Below, piece by piece: positions 16,433 through 28,000 of a DNA stretch of 62,652 bases (positions are counted from its first letter, which is position 1; every line of letters begins with the position of its first letter). The notes beneath the pieces were generated by a model. That model worked only from the letters and a program-made list of their open reading frames with translations, was not told where the DNA came from and did no database searches. A program made the position numbers and the translations under genes. The stretch covers positions 1 through 62,652 of the forward strand of contig NZ_JACJSF010000043.1 of assembly GCF_014698035.1 (NCBI RefSeq). Direction: 5' to 3'. The DNA comes from Desmonostoc muscorum FACHB-395. Its GTDB lineage: Bacteria > Cyanobacteriota > Cyanobacteriia > Cyanobacteriales > Nostocaceae.

Positions 16433-19400
16433 CTAATCAGCTTCCCCGATGAGAGTAAAAGCTGCCCAATCAACTGGATTTGGACTCTTTTTCATCGTCG
16501 TCAACATCGCCTGTCGCAGTGCTTGTGCTTTGTCAGAGCCTTTTTGCAGATTTTGATAAAATTCCGTCATTAATTGGGCTGTGGGCGCATCTGGGACTGA
16601 CCAAAGGGATACTAAGACGCTGGGGACACCAGCACTAATTAACGAACGAGATAAACCAATTACTCCATCCCCAGAAATGCGTCCGCGTCCGGTGTCGCAA
16701 GCGCTTAAAACGACTAATTCGGCATTTAGCTTCAGATCAAGGATTTCTGAGGCTGTTAATAATCCATCATCCTTGCCAGATGGAGTCAAAGCAATACCAC
16801 TATTTAATCCTTGGATATCATCAAATATGCCGTGTGTTGCTAAATGCACAAATCGCGCTTGGGGTAAACGCTTGACTACAGTTGCTTCTGTTGCTTTGTT
16901 ACCGATGAGAGGTTCAGTTTTAAGTAACTTGCTAATTGCAGTTGCTTCCCTTTCTGCGCCAGGTAAAGGTGTTAATTGTTGCGGAGTTTCGCCGATTTTT
17001 GAGGCGAGAAAAGGCATTATTGGATTACCAACAATCAACGTATTTTTCCCTTCTATGGGTTTTGTGCCGATCCGTTGTTTCTGTTTGTGGGTTAAGTCTA
17101 AAACCTGAATTGATGGTGATGTAAGGATGGTGTGTTTTTCAATTAGGTATTTACCATCTGCGTCTTGTAATGCGGCGAAGGGGACGAGGAATAATGCACC
17201 TTGAGGAATGAAGATAACTTTTTCAGTTTCTTGTTTGGGAAGCAAGTCAGCAATGGGTTCAATCAGCAGTTTATGGAGTTGCTGAAATTTTTGTTCGGCT
17301 TTGGATTTATCAGGATTCTCCCTGGGGATAATACCACCTCGAAAAGGTGTACTTGTTGCACCGATGGAGTTGCGGCTGGTGGTAACAAGTTTATCAAGAG
17401 TTGTGTTTTCTTTCTGCCACAGGGGTTTGAGGTCAGCTTTGCGGAAGGTAACTTCACCTGTGGGTTTGATTACCCAAATGTAGAGTTCTGATTCTTTTTG
17501 TTCTTGTTTACCCTGAATCTTGAATTCATCACCAATAATTGAATATTCAACGAGGGTGGCACTTTGTTGTTTGGCGATTTGTTGCAGCAGGGATAATGTC
17601 GGTTTTTCTGGGATTTGACCTATATTTTTGCCCGATAAGCGTGAAGTCAATAACTCCACAAACGCCCTAGAACGACCCCGTTCAGAAATTTCTAACGCTT
17701 CTTTAGTTTTATTCTGAGCAATTAGGACTTGTTGCAGCGTGCGGTAAGTACGAGCTTGTTCTTCAAAAATTGAGACTTTATAGCTATCATTTTTACCCAA
17801 CTGTCCCCTGAGAGATTCCCAGACTTCAATCACAGTGCGGAGGGTTTTTTCTGCTTCTGTAAGCTTGCCAGATTCTTGGTAAGCAAGCCCCAGATTGCCC
17901 ATAGATTGTCCCTCCCCTAAACGATCTTTGATTTCTCGTGCGATCGCCAAACTCTGCTGGTGGTATTCAATGGCTTTGCTGTAGTCTCCCAGGTTTTTGT
18001 AAGCAACTCCCAGATTGCCCAGTGCAGCCCTCTCGCCTAAACGATCTTTGATTTCTCGTGTGATCACCAAACTCTGCTGGTGGTATTCAATGGCTTTGCT
18101 GTAGTCTCCCAGGGCTTGGTAAGCAATTCCCAAATTGCCCAGTGCAGCCCCCTCGCCTAAACGGTCTTTAATTTCACGGGCGATCACTAAATGTTGCTGG
18201 TGGTATTCAATGGCTTTGCTATAGTCTCCCAGGGAACGGTAAGCAACTCCCAGATTGCCCAGTGTAGCCCCCTCGCTTAAACGGTCTTTGATTTCACGGG
18301 CGATCGCCAAAGTTTGCTGTAGGTACTCAATGGCTTTGCTGTAGTCTCCCAGGGAATCGTAAGCAATTCCCAGATTGCCCAGTGCATGACCCTCGCCATT
18401 ACGGTCTTTAATTTCTTGGGCGATTGCCAAACTCTGCTGGTGGTATTCAATGGCTTTGCTATAGTCTCCCAGGTTTTTGTAAGCAATTCCCAGATTGCCC
18501 AGTGCATGACCCTCGCCATTACGGTCTTTAATTTCTTGGGCGATCGCTAAACTCTGCTGCTGGCACTCAATGGCCTTGCCATAGTCTCCCAGGTCATTGT
18601 AAGCAAGTCCCATATTGCCCAAAGATTGACCTTCGCCTAAACGGTCTTTCATTTCCCTAGTGATCGCTAATCTCTGCTGCTGGTATTCAATGGCTTTGCT
18701 GTAGTCTCCCAGAGAACGGTAAGCAAGTCCCAGATTGCCCAGTGCAGCGCCCTCGCCTAAACGGTCTTTCATTTCCCTAGCGATCACCAATTTCTGTTGG
18801 TGGTACTCAATGGCTTTGCTGTAGTCTCCCAGGGCTTGGTAAGCAATTCCTAGATTGCCCAGAGCATTACCCTCGCCTAAACGGTCTTTGATTTCACGGG
18901 CAATCGCCAAACTCTGCTGCTGGTATTCAATGGCTTTGCTGTAGTCTCCCAGGGCATCGTAAGCAAGTCCCAGATTGCCCAGAGCATTACCCTCGCCTAA
19001 ACGGTCTTTGATTTCCCTAGCGATCGCCAAAGTTTGCTGTAGGTACTCAATGGCTTTGCTGTAGTTTCCCAGGTTTTTGTAAGCAATTCCCAGATTGCCC
19101 AGAGCATTACTCTCGCCTAAACGGTCTTTGATTTCACGGGCAATCGCCAATTTCTGTTGGTGGTACTCAATGGCTTTGCTGTAGTTTCCCAGGACTTGGT
19201 AAGCAATTCCCAGATTGCCCACAGTATTACCCTCGCCTAAACGGTCTTTGATTTCTCGATAGATGATCAGCGCTTTTTGCCAAGATTGTAATGCCGCTTT
19301 AAATTGACTGATCTGAGATTGCTCATAACCTTGCTGCGACAATCGGTCTGCTTCTATTTTCCGGTCTGCTGGTGTTTGCGCCAATACCTGCGACACCTGG

Positions 19401-19486
19401 AATAGTGGAGGCAAATTTGCGATGGGTTGTGAAATAGTCAAGATAAGAGTGATCAATGCGGTTAAACTAAGTTTGCGATCGCGCAT
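16433..19486 (-). CDS. Exported TPR-CHAT protease with homogenised TPR array
   Basis: 1,017 residues. Signal sequence to about QVLAQTPA, then about 13 TPRs of 40 residues, eleven nearly identical (LGDYSKAIEYHQQSLAIARE type), a linker with SERGRSRAFVELL, and CHAT with His885 (HLATHGIFDD) and Cys930 (LSACDTGRG), both intact. The TPR type resembles kinesin-light-chain-like superhelices that hold ligands in an extended groove. It is the paralogue of the gene at 13903-16353. The upstream 230 bp up to the S8 protease gene lack the shared upstream element, so its promoter is not identified. Confidence 0.88.
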   Translation of the reverse strand: MRDRKLSLTALITLILTISQPIANLPPLFQVSQVLAQTPADRKIEADRLSQQGYEQSQISQFKAALQSWQKALIIYREIKDRLGEGNTVGNLGIAYQVLGNYSKAIEYHQQKLAIAREIKDRLGESNALGNLGIAYKNLGNYSKAIEYLQQTLAIAREIKDRLGEGNALGNLGLAYDALGDYSKAIEYQQQSLAIAREIKDRLGEGNALGNLGIAYQALGDYSKAIEYHQQKLVIAREMKDRLGEGAALGNLGLAYRSLGDYSKAIEYQQQRLAITREMKDRLGEGQSLGNMGLAYNDLGDYGKAIECQQQSLAIAQEIKDRNGEGHALGNLGIAYKNLGDYSKAIEYHQQSLAIAQEIKDRNGEGHALGNLGIAYDSLGDYSKAIEYLQQTLAIAREIKDRLSEGATLGNLGVAYRSLGDYSKAIEYHQQHLVIAREIKDRLGEGAALGNLGIAYQALGDYSKAIEYHQQSLVITREIKDRLGERAALGNLGVAYKNLGDYSKAIEYHQQSLAIAREIKDRLGEGQSMGNLGLAYQESGKLTEAEKTLRTVIEVWESLRGQLGKNDSYKVSIFEEQARTYRTLQQVLIAQNKTKEALEISERGRSRAFVELLTSRLSGKNIGQIPEKPTLSLLQQIAKQQSATLVEYSIIGDEFKIQGKQEQKESELYIWVIKPTGEVTFRKADLKPLWQKENTTLDKLVTTSRNSIGATSTPFRGGIIPRENPDKSKAEQKFQQLHKLLIEPIADLLPKQETEKVIFIPQGALFLVPFAALQDADGKYLIEKHTILTSPSIQVLDLTHKQKQRIGTKPIEGKNTLIVGNPIMPFLASKIGETPQQLTPLPGAEREATAISKLLKTEPLIGNKATEATVVKRLPQARFVHLATHGIFDDIQGLNSGIALTPSGKDDGLLTASEILDLKLNAELVVLSACDTGRGRISGDGVIGLSRSLISAGVPSVLVSLWSVPDAPTAQLMTEFYQNLQKGSDKAQALRQAMLTTMKKSPNPVDWAAFTLIGEAD
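17880..19260 (-). repeat. 120-bp tandem repeats encoding TPRs
   Basis: About eleven 120-bp units, each with a GGCTTTGCTGTAGTCTCCCA core followed by the next TPR. The 40-codon period keeps the reading frame, so unequal crossing over can add or remove whole TPRs. Confidence 0.9.
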
Positions 19487-19716
19487 AGATTTTAGAGTTA
19501 GGACTTTTTATACAGGAGCGGGAAATTTACCAACATATCTCAGCAAGCAGATATCTTTGCCCCGCACAAACATTATTAGATTTCACGGATGTATCTGATT
19601 TACAAACTTGGTCGGAGCAGCAAGAAGGTAATTAGGATTTATTCAAAAACTTTTGAGTCGGAGTTATTATCTCAGACTTTGGTGTAGCGATCGCTTTTCA
19701 ACCTATATCTATAATT

Positions 19717-21882
19717 TTATCGCCTTTGCTTCACCGCCTTGACTGCGGCATCAGCATTCACCAGTCCTTTGCCAAAAAAGTATGACTGACCTTTCACCGA
19801 AGAGGAAACTTCACCTTTGCGTCGCTGCGAACGATATACCCTAGCATCATCATCAGAGATCCTCAGCCCCTCGTAACTAGCTGTGGATTTTAAGATACTC
19901 ACCAAACGTTCTCTGCTAATTTCTTTATTTTCTCCTTTCATCAAAGCCACTACCCCCGCGACGGCTGGCGATGCAAAGGATGTGCCTTCCACCCACCAAT
20001 ATTTGCCCCGCGCATCCAGCACAGTAGACCAACGAGACTCAGGGGTGGACATTCCTTGCCAAAAAGCATCCAGCCAAGTACCGCCTGTGGTGGGAATTCC
20101 ACCCAGCATTCCTGGGGTATTTAAGTCTCCTCCTGGTGCAGCTATAGCTAAACCTTTGCCGTAGTTACTGTAAGGGGCGCGATTACCTAAAAGATTTGTT
20201 GCACCAACAGCTACTACTCCCGGATAAGCGGCGGGATAGGCGACACGGTTAGAGTTTTCGTTACCAGCAGCAGCCACAATTACCAGTTTAGGATGTGCTT
20301 TGAGGACATCTGCGATCGCTTCTTCTTCTCCGTCAGTTGGTAGTGTACTACCCAAGCTAAGATTAATGATATCAGCACCGCGATCAGCTGCGTAACCAAT
20401 GGCTTCGATATAGGCAGAAGGACTGTAACTTCCATTCAATCCAAACAACCGCACTGGTAAAATTTGAGCATTGGGCGCTACACCCACGAGTCCTTGATTA
20501 TCTTGGGATTTAGCGGCAATTACCCCACTCACCCAAGTACCATGAAATTCTCCCCCGACTTTATAAGTGCGAAAAACGTAACGTAAAACCTGAGCAATTT
20601 CCTCCACAGACGCATTTGGGTATTTTTGTTTCATCTCCAGCGCTTCAACAGAATATTGTCGAATTAATTCTGCATCCGATAATTTGAAAGTATCTTGAAA
20701 TCTGGCTGTGAGAATGGCGAGTTCAGTACGACTGATGCGGGTATCGCCATCGCCGATTTCGCAGGGGTCGAGACTATTACCACCACTTGAAAAATCCCAG
20801 CCGTGGACTTCATATGGACATTTGTCAACCGCCTTCACAGTATAGAGACTACCGGCCAAATCAGGATGATCCCATTGAATCAAGCTATCGATGACTGCAA
20901 CAACTACACCACGTCCGCCGTTACTACGTTTCCAAGCATCGGTGACGCGAATATCTGTGCGGGAAACAGGAGATTTTGTGGCGACAGTAGACTTTTGCAG
21001 GCAGGTTTGTAATAATTCCCAACTAGATAGTTGGGGCAAACATTGTTGTAGGGGTAAGCTGTTCAAATGCCACGCCAATCCGAGTAAGCTGGTTTTTGGA
21101 GAAATCCCTCTAGTAGACTGGGGACTGAGGTCTGGGGACTGGGAACTAGGTAAGAGTTTTCCCAATACCGAATCCCCAGTTCCCTTGAGATTCGCTATTT
21201 GTTTGCTAGCTGTTTCGAGATTTTGGTCGGTAATTGATTGGATAAAGTTAGGTTGAGCAGAAGAGATGCCTTTGACATTGTTGAGTTGGTTGGCGACATT
21301 GAGGATTTGTGTTCCAGCCGCCGTTGTAGATTTGACCAGATAGCGATCGCGGTTGAAGCGCAACGGACGTACAATTGTCAGATTACTCTGCTGTAAAATA
21401 GTTTGTCTCTGACTTTCGTCAACTTTTGGGTCAAAACTAACGATAATTTCGTTGGGTAAAACGATAACTTCTTTTGTTTGCTGACGAGTCAGAACTGGTA
21501 AGGTATTTTCTACGTAGGGTTGCTGCTGAATGCGCTGCTGTAAGGCATTTAGGGTTCCAGCAGGCAAATTTACTACAGCATGATTCTCGCCCAAAGGACT
21601 AACTTTTGCCCCACTACCTCCCCGAACGCCACCCTGTAGGGATTCCTGGAGTTGCAGATAAAGGGGTTGAGCCGCAGGGCTACGCGTAGAGACTTTTTTA
21701 AAAGTAACTGCGATCGCATCTTGTCGCTGGTTTAGGGGAATGCGTTGACCTTTATAAAGGTAAAATAAGTTACTATCTTCCTGGGTTTGGGCAACTGCGG
21801 TAACTTGTGGTGGGAGGGAGAACATACCCAAGCCAGACCAAATAAAACCAGTGAGTAAAATGCCAGATGTAATACGTTTCAT
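19717..21882 (-). CDS. Subtilisin-like serine protease (S8), exported
   Basis: 721 residues with signal sequence (ILLTGFIWSGLGMF), a long propeptide-like region (about 40-310) and an S8 catalytic domain with Asp332 (AVIDSLIQWDHPD), His447 (EFHGTWVSG) and Ser635 (GTSFASPAVAG). The triad is complete. The roughly 115 residues between Asp and His are longer than in subtilisin and hold an Asp-rich and a helical insert. Around 235-260 the linker coincides with a GGGGACTGGGAAC-type palindromic repeat (21115-21190). It lies between CHAT genes on the same strand, and the shared upstream element precedes it by about 25-55 bp. It could mature or degrade exported proteins of the same cluster; that is inference. 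Confidence 0.9.
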   Translation of the reverse strand: MKRITSGILLTGFIWSGLGMFSLPPQVTAVAQTQEDSNLFYLYKGQRIPLNQRQDAIAVTFKKVSTRSPAAQPLYLQLQESLQGGVRGGSGAKVSPLGENHAVVNLPAGTLNALQQRIQQQPYVENTLPVLTRQQTKEVIVLPNEIIVSFDPKVDESQRQTILQQSNLTIVRPLRFNRDRYLVKSTTAAGTQILNVANQLNNVKGISSAQPNFIQSITDQNLETASKQIANLKGTGDSVLGKLLPSSQSPDLSPQSTRGISPKTSLLGLAWHLNSLPLQQCLPQLSSWELLQTCLQKSTVATKSPVSRTDIRVTDAWKRSNGGRGVVVAVIDSLIQWDHPDLAGSLYTVKAVDKCPYEVHGWDFSSGGNSLDPCEIGDGDTRISRTELAILTARFQDTFKLSDAELIRQYSVEALEMKQKYPNASVEEIAQVLRYVFRTYKVGGEFHGTWVSGVIAAKSQDNQGLVGVAPNAQILPVRLFGLNGSYSPSAYIEAIGYAADRGADIINLSLGSTLPTDGEEEAIADVLKAHPKLVIVAAAGNENSNRVAYPAAYPGVVAVGATNLLGNRAPYSNYGKGLAIAAPGGDLNTPGMLGGIPTTGGTWLDAFWQGMSTPESRWSTVLDARGKYWWVEGTSFASPAVAGVVALMKGENKEISRERLVSILKSTASYEGLRISDDDARVYRSQRRKGEVSSSVKGQSYFFGKGLVNADAAVKAVKQRR
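21115..21190. repeat. Palindromic repeat inside the S8 protease gene
   Basis: GGGGACTGAGGTCTGGGGAC and GGGAACTAGG on one side pair with CCCCAGTTCCC on the other. The repeat encodes the low-complexity linker of the protease in frame (SSQSPDLSPQSTRG). Confidence 0.55.
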
Positions 21883-21904
21883 AAGTGTTTAGAAATTTAC
21901 AAAT

Positions 21905-21937
21905 ATATATCTCTTGTCGGTGGGAGGATATGCAAAA
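21905..21937 (-). promoter_or_regulatory. Shared upstream element, copy 2
   Basis: On the minus strand: TTTTGCATATCCTC, then CCACCGACA, then AGAGATATA. It lies upstream of the S8 protease gene starting at 21882. Confidence 0.5.
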
Positions 21938-22012
21938 TTTAGCTTTTTGATAAATCCCCATCTTTGTAGAGACGGCGATTTATCGCGTCTCTTGTCTGAG
22001 AGCCGAGATTGT

Positions 22013-25000
22013 TCAAGATTCCCCAATCAACGTAAATGCAGCCCAATTTTTTGGTTGAGGATATTTTTGCATCGTTGTCAGCATGGCTTTTCGTAATGCG
22101 GTGGCTTTGTCAAGTTTTTGTTGCAGATTGTTATAGAACTCGGTCATTAAAGATGATGTGGAATTATCATCAACAGCCCACAAGGAAACAACGACACTAG
22201 GAACACCTGCGCTAATTAAGGAACGAGATAAACCAATCACCCCATCACCAGTAATCCGTCCGCGTCGGGTATCGCAAGCACTGAGAACGACCAAATCTGC
22301 ATTTAACTTCAGGTTCAAGATTTCTTCGGCGGTGAGTAAGCCGTTATCTTTACTGGAGGGTGCTAAGGCGATCGCACTTCCCAATCCCCGGTTATCATCA
22401 AGTAAACCGTGGGTAGCAAAGTGAATGATTCGGGCTTGGGAAATCTTCTGTAAAATTGCAGTTTTGCTAGCTTCTTTACCTGTCAGGGCTTGGGTTTTGA
22501 GGATTGACGCAATATCTTTAGCCTCCTTTTCCGCCCAAGGTAAAGATATTAATTGTTCAGGGGGTTTTCCTGGTTCCAACTCTACTTTTGGCATTGTCGG
22601 ATTGCCTACAATTAAAGATTTGCCATTTAACGTTTCTACACGTCGTTTTTGCTTGGATGTGAAATCCAATACCTGAATTGATGGTGCAGTGAGGATAGTG
22701 TGTTTTTCAATTAGGTATTTATCTTGGTCATATTGCAGCGCTGGGAAAGGAACAACAAATAACTCACCTTGAGGGATAAAGATAACTCGGTCATTGGGGT
22801 TACTGGGTAGGATGTCTGCAATGGGTTTGATTAAAAAGTCATGGAGTCGCTGTAAGCGATCGCCCTGATTTGCTCCTTCGGCTGCTGAAACTTTGAGAGC
22901 GCCACGACTGCGACTCTTGATGTCTCTTACACCCATAGAGAAACGTGTTTTGTCAACTAATTGCTTCAGAGTTATCTTTTCTTTTTGCCACAAACTTTTT
23001 AGATCGCTGCGATGAAATGATACTTCTCCGGTGGGTTTGATAACCCAAATATAAAGTTCTGAATCTTGAGTTTTAGGTTTACCATCAACTTTGAATTCAT
23101 CAGTAATAATTGAATATTGAACCAGGGTTGCATTTTCGTTTTTAGCAATTTGTTGAATCTGTTCAATATTCACTGCTGTTACTTTTGATTGTTCAATTTG
23201 ATTAGGGGATAATCGTTTATTGAGTAAATCAATAAAAGCTCTCGCCCTACCACGTTCAGATATTTCTAGTGCTTCAGTGATTTTATTTTGAGTAATCAAC
23301 ACTTCTTGTAGCAGGCGGTAGGTGCGAGTTTGCTTTTCAAAAATGGAAATTTTGTTAGCATCGTCTAATGTTACGCGGAGATTTTCCCAAATAGCGATCG
23401 CATCACGCAAATATTTTTCAGCTTCAGGCAGTTTACCAGCTTGGCGCAGAGCATTGGCAAGATTGTTTAAAGCATTACCCTCAGCTTCTTTATCTTCATT
23501 TTGCTCTGCTTTGGCTAAACTTTGTTGGTGTAATTCAATCGCCTTTGTGGTATCACCAAGTGCAAGGGAAACATTGCCTAAACCTCCAAGTGCTTCACTA
23601 AAGCTAAATTCAGAAGCTTCTTTGTAATATTGAATTGCTTTGCTATAATCACCTAAAGAAGTATAGATACTTGCCAAACTAGCTTTATTTTTTGCTATGC
23701 CAGAGAAGTTTTGTAGCTTTTCATCAATAGTCAATGCTTGCAAGTAATCTTGAATTGCTTTGTTATATTGTCCTTGGGAATTGTAAACATTACCCCTACC
23801 TCGTAAGACTAGTGATGTATATTGAGAGTCTTTATAAGCTTGAAGAATTTTTAATACTTTGTTGTAAAATTCAATTGCTTTTTCATAATCACCTAATGAA
23901 TTATATATATTGCCAAAATTGGAAAGAGTATTGACTTGTCTTTCTAGATATTTGTATCTATCAGCAATGGTTAAGGCTTGAGAGTAAGAATTAATAGCAT
24001 TGGTATAATCACTCAAGCAATAGTAAGCATTGCCCAGTTTTTCTAAAATTAAACTTTGATTTTTGTAGTCTGCAAGTTCTTGGTAAATCGTGAGTGCTTT
24101 TTTCCAAGGGTCAAGTGCTTGAGCGCAATTAGGTGCAAAAAATTCTAAGTTGCCTAACCTATCCGCTTCTACCTTGGGGGAAGAAGGGGGTGCAGATGAA
24201 TTTAGTACAACTAACTGTTTACCAGCAGTATTCCATACACGAACAGTGCCGTCATCAGAAGAGGTAATAATCAACTTGCTATCAGGGCTAAAATTGGCAT
24301 TGTTGACTTCGCCTTGATGTCCCTTCATCTCTGCGACTAAATTACCAGAAGTATCCCAAACACGAGCTGTTTTGTCTTTAGATGCAGTGACAATTAACTT
24401 ACCATCTGGACTAAAATAGGCACTTTTAATACTTTCTTGGTGTCCTTTAAGTTCTGCGAGCAACTTCCCAGATAAATCCCAAACACGCGCAATACCATCA
24501 AAAGATGCAGAGACAATTTGTTTTCCGTCTGGACTAAAATTGGGACTATCTAAGCCATAGTCATTTGTAGCAAATCCAGCTAACTGTTTACCAGAAAAAT
24601 CCCATACGCTGACATCACCGTCATATGATACGGAGATGATATGTTTTCCATCTGGACTAAAACTGGCTGTTACGTCTCCTCCACGAAATTGTGCTAAAAG
24701 CTTACCAAAGGTGTCCCAAAGACGGAGATATTCACCATCTCTTGTGAGAATGTGCTTGCTATCGGGGCTAAAACTCGCCCTTAACACTACCATTTCATGC
24801 CCTTTGAGTACTGCCAATTGTTTGCCAGAAGTATCCCACACACGAGCTGTTTGATCCCAAGAAGCAGTAACAATCAGCTTACCATCAGGGCTAAAATTAG
24901 CATCAAGTATCTCCCTTTCATGTCCTTTTAGTTCTGTTAACAACTTACCAGAAGTATCCCAAACGCGGGCGATACCATGACTGGATGTGGTAACGATTTG

Positions 25001-28000
25001 CTGTCCATCAGGGCTGAAATTGGCACTACCTATCCACTCTCCATCAATTTTAATATCTACCAATAATCTGCCTGATAGATCCCACAAACTAACATTACTA
25101 CCATCAGCAGTGACAATTAGCTTGCCATCTGGACTAAAATGGCTTTCATGTGTACTGCGTTGATTTGTTTGTAAGTCAGTTTGGGTTTTCTCAAAGATAT
25201 TCCATATACGGACGATACTACTATCATTAGAAGCAGCAACAATTAGCTTACTATCTGAACTAAAACTGGCATTCCTCAAACTTAGAGGAAATCCTTGATA
25301 TTGTGCTAATAATTTCCCATAAGTATTCCATAAACGAACAGTGTCATCATAAGAAGTAGTGACAATTAGTTTGCCATCTGGACTAAAGCTAGCACTGCTG
25401 ACATAATCCTCATGTCCTCTGAGTTCTGAGAGAAATTTTCCCGAACTATCCCAAACTCTGGCAGTTTTATCACTAGATGCAGTAACAATTAGCTTGCCAT
25501 CTGGACTAAAATTTACCTCGTTGACATGATTTTGATGTCCTTTAAGTTCCGCTAGCAACTTACCCGAAATATTCCAAACACGAGCGACATTATCATAAGA
25601 TGTTGTTACTACCAGCTTGCTATTTGGACTAAATTTAGCTTGCACAAATTCCTGGCTTTCCTTGAGTCTGGCTATTAACTTTCCAGACAAATCCCAGATA
25701 ATGGCAGTCCCATCATCGGATGCAGTTATGATTAGCTTGCCATCAGGGCTAAAATTTGCATCACTCACACTTCCCTGATGCCCTTGCAACAAAGCTACTT
25801 GTCGTGTTTGACTATCGGAAATCGCCCAGAGAATAGTAGTTTTATCACCAGATGCAGTGACAATAAATTTGCCATCAGGGCTAAAATTAGCACTTCTGAC
25901 AATTCCCTGATGCCCCTTTAATTCAACTAGCAATTTGCCAGATAAATCCCATATTCTGGGAATACCATCAACAGAGGCAGTGACTATTCGTTGTCCATCG
26001 GGACTAAAGCTAGCACCTAAAGAGTCTTTGATTTCTATTAATAATTTACCGGATATATCCCATACTCTGACAACTCCATCTGTAGATATGCTGAGAATGT
26101 ACTGTTTGTCAGGACTAAAACTGGCACTACTTGAAGTTAAGGGTAATTTGAAGGATAACTTTGATTCTGCTGGCAGTTGATTTGAACTAACTGGCGCAGG
26201 TAATTTTAATTGCCTTGAAAAATTTTCTGAGAGATACCACACTCGCGCAGTACCATCAGCAGATGTGCTGAGAATCTGTTTTCCATTAGGACTAAAACTG
26301 ATATCCCGTAAATATTTCTCATGCTCTAGTACTGCAAGCTGTGTTCCCGATAAATTCCACATATAAACACGCTCTGCTCCGTCGGATACAGCCATAATTA
26401 GCTTACCATCTGGACTAAACCTGGGAATGCCAATAGTACCAGAATAATCTTTGAGTATTGCTAACTGCTTGCCTGTTGTATCCCAGATAATGCCACTTCC
26501 ATCATCTGGTGCAGTGACAATTAACTGACTATCTGGACTGAATGTTGTGTTACTGGCTTGATCTTGAACCCTTTTAAATTCGGCTAACTGTTTACCTGTT
26601 ATATTCCATAAACGGGCAGTTTTATCATTTGATTCAGTAATAATCAGCTTTCCATTGGGGCTGAAATTGGCATTTACAATATAATCTTGATGCCCTTTGA
26701 GTTCTGCAAGCAAATTACCTTTTGTATTCCATAATCGAGCTATATTATCCTCTGATTCAGTAATAATCAACTTACTGTCTGGACTAAAAACGGCTGTACG
26801 TCCTTGAAGTGTTGCAAGCAACTTGCCTGTCACATACCAAATTTTGCAGTTTTCCTGCGATGTAGTCACAATCAGCTTGCCGTCAGGACTAAAATCAGCA
26901 CCGTTAACTCCGTCATTCGTCTTATATCCTTTGAATTCCGCAAGTAATTTCCCTGTTGTGTCCCATAACCGTGCTGTTTTGTCGTCAGATGTAGTTATAA
27001 TCAGTTCTCCATCTTGACTCCAATTGGCGGTGTGTACTTGATCGCTATGCCCTTGCAATTTAACCAGCAAGTTGCCATTTGTATTCCATATACGAGCAGT
27101 TTTATCAGCAGATGTAGTCACAATCCGCCTGCCATCTGGGCTAAAACTGGCACTTAACACCTGAGATTGATGCCCCCGTAGCAAAGTAACCTGTTTGTTT
27201 GATAAATTCCACAAACGGGCAATGCTATCGTCAGATACTGTGACTACCTGTTTACCATCTGGACTAAAACTTGCATTTTTAACTCCACTCTGAGGCGATC
27301 GCAGTTCGGCTGCTAACCTAGTTTTTGCATCCCAAATACTTACATTACCATTATTTGATGCGGTAACTATCCATTTCCCATCTTTGCTCCAATTAGCATT
27401 ATTCACACTTCCTTCATAACCTTGCAACTTACCTACCAACTTCCCTACAGAATCCCAAATCAAAATAGTTTTATCATCCGACGCTGTAACAATTCTTTGC
27501 CCATCTGTGCTAAAACTTGCACTTAGCACACTATCTTGATGCCCTTTCAATTCTGCTAATTGCTTACCCGACACATCCCACACACGGCCGGTTTTATCAT
27601 CGGAAGCAGTTACAATACGCAAGCCATCGGCGCTAAAATTTGCACTCCAAACAGTGTCAGTATGTCCTTTTAATTCTGCTAGCAACTTACTAGAGATATC
27701 CCATACACGCGCTGTTTTATCAGCAGAAGCGGTAACAATACGCTTACCATTTGGACTCAAACCCACACTATAAACGCTGCTTTCATGCGCTTTAAATTCC
27801 CTTAGCTGTTTACCTGATAAATCCCATAACCGCACGGTTTTATCTGCACCTGCTGTAGCGATCGCCTTTCCATCCGGGCTAAAATTCGCACTGTAAACAT
27901 TACCTTGGTGTCCTTTTAGCTCAACTTGCTGTTTGCCCGAAACATCCCAAATACGGGCAGTACCATCAAAAGATGCAGTGACAATCAGCTTACCATCCGG

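Noticed and set aside
16354..16473. N-terminal extension of the CHAT gene 13903-16353
   Set aside because: The extra 40 codons are not in the paralogue and overlap the end of the preceding gene; the ATG at 16353 matches the paralogue start.
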